A stretch of DNA of 8,577 nucleotides from positions 1-8,577 of the forward strand of contig CAZUAY010000172.1 of the NCBI GenBank assembly GCA_964618405.1, in the 5' to 3' direction. A program made the position numbers and the translations under genes. The stretch is from JBBQIY01 sp964618405 (GTDB taxonomy: Bacteria > Verrucomicrobiota > Kiritimatiellia > RFP12 > UBA3636). Shown one piece after another: positions 5,161-8,577 of this stretch. Position 1 is the stretch's first letter; the number at the start of each line of letters is the position of its first letter. The notes beneath the pieces are model-generated. The model was not told where the DNA came from. It worked only from the letters and a program-made list of their open reading frames with translations, and searched no databases.

Positions 5161-7638
5161 TCAATCCCTCCCCTCATAGCCCGGCAATTCCGCGTTCGTA
5201 AGTCGCACGGCCCTGGCGGTAAATACCTTCACGTTGCGAATCTTAATAATGCCCTCGTACGTGTAGAACCCAATCCTATCATGACCCTCGCCAACTAGCG
5301 GATGGTCATCGAAAAATGCGGCGATAATTTCACCGTCCACGATAAGACGCACCTGTTCTCCATCATACTCAGCCACGACTTTGTGCGTCTTGTTCGGTTC
5401 AATAATGCGCTCAGACTCCTGCACTATCTCTCCCTTCCGTAAGATGCCGCTGGCGGTGTTGCGATTACCACCAAACCGCAGAAAATAGCCTGCTTGCTTT
5501 TTATTCTTCTCGGTCTGGATAAACGGGCTCACATCCGAGATCCCCGGATTCGGCGTCACGCTCGTCTCGAATTCAATCTTTTGCAACCCAGGGAAAGATC
5601 GCGCCATCATAATGGTTCCTTCACCTCGAGTCGTCAGACAACCCTCTTCTACCGTCCACGTGCCTCGTTTGACCTCCCATTCCGGGCCTGGCTCTGCACG
5701 CTGAAAATCGTCGGAGAAGGCCAGACTCCATTCCGCAGGGTGGAGTTTAAAACTCTCGTCGTGCTTCGCCTTGAGCAATTCCTCCGAGGGTGGGCCTAGG
5801 TAATCATCGAGTTTTCGCGCCTCACGATACCACGTCGCGTATCGAGCACCAAACGAATTTTCCTTCTCCATGACATCCCGCTGCTCACAAAGCTCTGTTG
5901 CTTTTTGCACTGCAACCGTATCTTTCCCCTGGCTTTCTCGCACCTGCGCCATGGCTCGCATAATCTCCACTTGTACCTGGGTAAAGGCATAACCGGCACG
6001 GTAGAAAGCCACACGTTGCTGATAGACTTCCGGTCCGTCGGTCGCTAGGATCGCCGCCTGATCCATCCAATGCCGAGCTTGGCCCAGGACTTCATCCGTA
6101 TAAACCTCGCGGAACACATCGGTGGCCTTACGCGCAAAGGCTCCAGAAATCTTGATTTTTTTCAAAATCTGCTCATGGGCCTGTTCCATCACGTTGCAAT
6201 ATTCTTCAATCGCTTTGGCAGCGGGGCCGAATCCGCGCTGGTAAAAGTCCTGCAGGAGAGCCTGCCCATCTTGTAACGGATCGTATGCTAATTGAATCAT
6301 CAAATAGTACTGCGCTCCTGCCGTGGCCCAGCAATGCGGCAAGGTATCCACGGTCAGACCCACACACTTATTTTCCGCCAAGAACCGGAAATCCTTGATC
6401 GTACGCTGCAAGGCGAGCGTCGGCAAGCCGAGCCAACCGCCAGAGTAATGGAATAGGTTGGGGCGAAACACCATCCCACCTGTAGCTTGTTTCGACCAAC
6501 CAAGCCAAGCTTGCTGCTCGCTTTGCGTAACCTCATCATTGGCCAACGGAAAAGATCCAGCGTAAGACATCGCGATGTTATCCGCAAGAACGGCTGCCAC
6601 CGGCGGTGTTTTATAGGTGCTATAGGCCGCCGCCGACACGTAAACCTCACGTCCCGGAAAACGTTCCTTGAGACCTTGCCCCAATAGGTTCCAATACCGT
6701 ACGTATCGATCCGTTAGCGCGACCCAACCCATGGTTTTCGGGCCATCCGGATGATCCCAAGCGCGGCAATTCTCGCATGTACAGAATCCTGGGCCGTCGT
6801 TAGGCGTGGCGCTAAGCATCAGAAGCGTTGGGTCTTCCCGCAATTTTTCTTCCGCGTTGCTCAGCCATTGTTCTGCAACCTTCGGATTTGATACGCAGAG
6901 TTTGGCATCTTTTGGACGGTCTGAGAAATCGCGTGTGCCATCTGGCTGTAGCGCGAAATAGTCCGGATGCTCCTCATGGTACTTTTCCCACCAGTCGACA
7001 TTGGCGTGTCCGCCCTTAAATGCGTAAGAAACCAGACCCAGCCGTTGAAAGCGATCCCATTCCGGCGGTCGACCGGGGTATAGCTTGCGTTGACGAAAAA
7101 GGGGATGAAAACGATAGTCAAAGGATCCGAAAGCGAGGGTTTCGTTTTTAGGAATATCGAGACCCAGGGGATTGGGCCAAAACCACCGAACGCCCAGATA
7201 TTTCTGAATAAACGTGTAAACTGCATTCGCTGTGCCGCCTTCAACTTGGTTGGTTCCAGCCATCCGATCGCGACCAGCGATAAGAAGGTGTTTTCCGTTG
7301 CAGAGGTTCAGAATCTCCTCTGGGTACGTGAATTCTAAATTCGCTTTGGGAAAGATTTTGTCCAAGTTAGGATGGGATCCAACCCAGATCGCGCTTTCGG
7401 GAGTAGGATCAACCGCCCCAACAAGAATCTCCAGCTTTGCCCCTGATATTTTTTCAAGGTAACGAGCCAAATCGTCGACCGCCTGGGTCGTCGCTGCCGG
7501 AGCATCTGCCGCCACCATAATCGGCACCTTGCTGATGCCTTTTTCGACGAGGAGCATTTCGGCGCCCACCGCAACACCAATTCCCAGACCGATCATGGCC
7601 ATACAGGCCAACCCACGTTTGATTCTGCAATGTTTCAT
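5161..7638 (-). CDS. Secreted DUF4838-type protein with C-terminal lectin-like domain (protein B)
   Basis: An 825-aa protein with a signal peptide (1-26, ending AVGA). Residues 27 to about 625 are colinear with protein A: an N-terminal alpha-glucuronidase-like domain, then DWWEKYH (215-221), HPDYF (224-228), KLCVSNP (246-252), C286-x-C288-x-x-C291 followed by DHPDG, RPNLF (392-396) and DYLGPPSEE (612-620). From about 635 to 808 there is an extra domain beginning WSLAFSDDF and containing alternating beta-strand patterns such as HKVVAEYDG and VRLIVDGE. This is typical of concanavalin A-like/DUF1080-type beta-sandwiches, probably carbohydrate-binding. The last residues LPGYEGRD echo the tail of A. 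The start is supported by the leader and by AAGGA (7649-7653) 10 nt upstream of the ATG. The exact reaction is unknown. Confidence 0.9.
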   Translation of the reverse strand: MKHCRIKRGLACMAMIGLGIGVAVGAEMLLVEKGISKVPIMVAADAPAATTQAVDDLARYLEKISGAKLEILVGAVDPTPESAIWVGSHPNLDKIFPKANLEFTYPEEILNLCNGKHLLIAGRDRMAGTNQVEGGTANAVYTFIQKYLGVRWFWPNPLGLDIPKNETLAFGSFDYRFHPLFRQRKLYPGRPPEWDRFQRLGLVSYAFKGGHANVDWWEKYHEEHPDYFALQPDGTRDFSDRPKDAKLCVSNPKVAEQWLSNAEEKLREDPTLLMLSATPNDGPGFCTCENCRAWDHPDGPKTMGWVALTDRYVRYWNLLGQGLKERFPGREVYVSAAAYSTYKTPPVAAVLADNIAMSYAGSFPLANDEVTQSEQQAWLGWSKQATGGMVFRPNLFHYSGGWLGLPTLALQRTIKDFRFLAENKCVGLTVDTLPHCWATAGAQYYLMIQLAYDPLQDGQALLQDFYQRGFGPAAKAIEEYCNVMEQAHEQILKKIKISGAFARKATDVFREVYTDEVLGQARHWMDQAAILATDGPEVYQQRVAFYRAGYAFTQVQVEIMRAMAQVRESQGKDTVAVQKATELCEQRDVMEKENSFGARYATWYREARKLDDYLGPPSEELLKAKHDESFKLHPAEWSLAFSDDFQRAEPGPEWEVKRGTWTVEEGCLTTRGEGTIMMARSFPGLQKIEFETSVTPNPGISDVSPFIQTEKNKKQAGYFLRFGGNRNTASGILRKGEIVQESERIIEPNKTHKVVAEYDGEQVRLIVDGEIIAAFFDDHPLVGEGHDRIGFYTYEGIIKIRNVKVFTARAVRLTNAELPGYEGRD
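7322..7614. repeat. 293-bp near-identical block, copy in gene B
   Basis: Partner of 4687-4979. It covers about codon 9 to codon 106 of B, from just inside the leader to the codons for PEEIL. The residue differences are six in about 102 positions: V/M, V/L, T/A, V/A, P/L and V/T. The first few codons and the upstream region are unrelated between A and B, so the similarity is bounded on both sides. Confidence 0.9.
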
Positions 7639-7648
7639 TCTTTGTTAT

Positions 7649-7653
7649 TCCTT
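7649..7653 (-). promoter_or_regulatory. Ribosome binding site of gene B
   Basis: AAGGA is placed 10 nt before the ATG at 7638. It is a usable Shine-Dalgarno sequence, slightly far from the start, and supports the leader-bearing start over internal methionines. Confidence 0.5.
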
Positions 7654-7718
7654 GTTGTGATTTACTTGTCAAATTCTTGGACACGAATGATCTTATTGAC
7701 CTGATTGACGTATCTTTT

Positions 7719-7760
7719 ACTCCAAACTCGCCACTCGCCACTCGCGACTAGCAACTTCTT
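7719..7760. repeat. Heptamer array between the broken gene and gene B
   Basis: Six consecutive 7-bp units in phase start with ACTCCAA, continue as ACTCGCC/ACTCGCG/ACTAGCA and end in ACTTCTT. The final unit matches the ACTTCTC that ends the arrays at 46-80 and 147-181. It begins one base beyond the stop codon (7762-7764) of the neighbouring broken gene, so it forms the start of that gene's 3' untranslated region. The hairpins of the 101-bp unit are absent here. Confidence 0.8.
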
Positions 7761-7761
7761 C

Positions 7762-8159
7762 TCACCTCACCAAGATCGTCGTCCCGACCTCATAAACATA
7801 CTCATAGCACCCCATGTCAACGAGATTGTACAACAGATCCACTCGCCTGTTTTTTGCGCGATCTATCGCGCCCACCATCCACGGCTGGTTGAGGCCTTTG
7901 TTGAGGTAAGGCGAAGCTTTGGACAAACGGAAATCATTTTCCGCGACATTCCAGGTGCCACCCAGACGGTATCCCCATTGGCAGCCTTGTCAACGGCTTG
8001 CTGAATATGGATGGCGGCAGTGGCGCGATTGGTGTATTGAGCATTCGGATCCGGTGTCTGCCCATCCCGTGCCACCCACCATTCGGCGGCCTGACTTGGC
8101 ACCAAGCCAAAAGTCATAACTGCAGTGACAATAATGAAACGTGTGAATCGCTTATTCAT
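7762..8159 (-). pseudogene. Internally deleted right-handed beta-helix/choice-of-anchor Q protein gene
   Basis: The 5' part (8159-7950) encodes 70 residues: a signal peptide (MNKRFTRFIIVTAVMTFGLV, cut near SQA/AEWW) followed by AEWWVARDGQ, HIQQAVDKAANGDTVWVAPG. This is the usual start of secreted parallel beta-helix proteins. The 3' part (7956-7762), in another frame, encodes 64 residues, TWNVAENDFRLS to ILVR, including NQPWMVGAID and VDMGCYEYV, the usual end of the same class. The two ends meet at about 7950-7959, so the central several hundred residues are missing and the frame is broken. The unshifted frame runs on to 7863 and would give a 98-aa product. AGAGG (8166-8170) lies 6 nt before the ATG. 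Family members are normally hundreds of residues long. The intact parent was probably a secreted or surface-anchored polysaccharide-binding or lyase-like protein. Confidence 0.75.
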
Positions 8160-8304
8160 ACTTTTCCTCTTAGGGTCGATAAACTCGATATCAAATAGTA
8201 TAAATTACCATAAACTCTCGTTTTATAACAGCAAAACAAAAACTCGCCGAGTAATCGGTTAGTGACCGGGGGCAAATATGTGGGTAATGGGGTTTGGGTT
8301 TTAA

Positions 8305-8328
8305 ACACAGAGAATTTGAGACACAGAG
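8305..8328. repeat. ACACAGAG direct repeat
   Basis: Two copies of ACACAGAG start 16 bp apart, separated by AATTTGAG. Nothing else in the window matches it, so its role is unknown. Confidence 0.5.
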
Positions 8329-8344
8329 GAATCGGAATAGGAGA

Positions 8345-8362
8345 GCCAATCGGGAGATTGGC
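8345..8362. repeat. Hairpin with GGGA tetraloop
   Basis: A perfect 7-bp stem GCCAATC/GATTGGC encloses GGGA, a GNRA-type loop when read on the plus strand. It has no following T-run and lies in noncoding DNA, so no function is assigned. Confidence 0.4.
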
Positions 8363-8504
8363 AGCGATTTCTAGACGCCTGCCTCTTGTTTTACTCGAAA
8401 ACTGGAGCGATGCGGGCCTCCGCGTCTGTAATCGCAATCGGGGTCGCTCCGCCAACAGGCATTCTGCCTATAACTTCGAGTTTCGCTAAGCAGTGCTCGT
8501 AACG

Positions 8505-8564
8505 AACGGAGCACGGGTTTTTTAACCCGTGTACGAAAACGGGTTGGAAAACCCGTTCTCCGTT
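8505..8564. repeat. 60-bp double palindrome (REP/MITE-like)
   Basis: The two 30-bp halves are reverse complements at 25 of 30 positions. Each half is itself a hairpin: CACGGGTT-TTTT-AACCCGTG (8512-8531) and AACGGGTT-GGAA-AACCCGTT (8538-8557), enclosed by AACGGAG (8505-8511) pairing with CTCCGTT (8558-8564). The four arms share the core ACGGGTT or its complement, so the element can fold as a three-way junction or as one long hairpin. No transposase is nearby. It could be a palindromic repeat family or a bidirectional terminator serving a gene beyond the right edge. Confidence 0.65.
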
Positions 8565-8577
8565 TGCTTCGCTCGTC

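Larger units (their letters stand above)
8160..8504. other. Noncoding region upstream of the broken gene
   Basis: No convincing gene is seen on either strand. A TATACT hexamer on the minus strand (8197-8202) could be a -10 element for the broken gene, but no matching -35 lies 16-18 bp away. An 8-bp direct repeat ACACAGAG occurs at 8305-8312 and 8321-8328. A perfect hairpin GCCAATC-GGGA-GATTGGC spans 8345-8362, and a GCGG-GCCT-CCGC palindrome lies at 8412-8423. None is followed by a T-run. Confidence 0.5.

Noticed and set aside
7644..7672. TTGACA (minus strand, 7667-7672) as the -35 of a promoter for gene B
   Set aside because: The hexamer 17 bp downstream is AATAAC, and the start would fall at the ATG itself, overlapping the ribosome binding site.
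8225..8245. Minus-strand ACTC-GGC-GAGT followed by T-rich DNA as a terminator
   Set aside because: The stem is only 4 bp, and no minus-strand gene ends just upstream.

Overview
The window carries four intact genes and one broken gene, all on the minus strand. Reading in the direction of transcription (right to left) they are: a deleted beta-helix surface-protein gene (8159-7762), an 825-aa secreted DUF4838-type protein B (7638-5161), its 641-aa paralogue A (4991-3066), an exported SGNH/GDSL hydrolase (3002-2253), and a 652-aa leaderless protein D (2247-289) that shares landmarks with A and B. The long plus-strand frames are antisense shadows of these genes.

The gene content (DUF4838 proteins, small SGNH esterases, and a 'choice-of-anchor Q'/right-handed beta-helix protein ending in a DMGxYEYV-like tail) suggests a heterotrophic glycan degrader of the PVC group, such as Kiritimatiellota, Lentisphaerota, Verrucomicrobiota or Planctomycetota. 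This is inferred from family distribution. The window has no rRNA, tRNA or other phylogenetic marker. Base composition looks moderate and even across the genes.

Layout: 1-243 is a noncoding array made of a 101-bp repeat unit with two hairpins and a degenerate 7-bp tandem repeat. 289-3002 is a tightly packed D/SGNH pair separated by 5 bp. 3066-4991 is A, preceded by a good sigma70-like promoter at 5026-5054. 5066-5120 is a simple-sequence repeat. 5161-7638 is B, which is A's architecture plus a C-terminal lectin-like beta-sandwich. 7719-7760 is a second heptamer array, placed against the stop codon of the broken gene. 8160-8504 is noncoding, and 8505-8564 is a 60-bp palindrome whose halves are themselves palindromic.

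The likely joint role is breakdown of a decorated polysaccharide or glycan. B and A would act outside the cytoplasm on carbohydrate, the SGNH enzyme would remove ester groups, and D, which has no leader, would act on imported products. The substrate cannot be read from the sequence. The most unusual observations are a 293-bp block at the 5' ends of A and B that is about 93.5% identical while the rest of the genes is far more diverged, a CxCxxC landmark shared by A, B and D, and the heptamer arrays with the same terminal unit at sites 7.5 kb apart.
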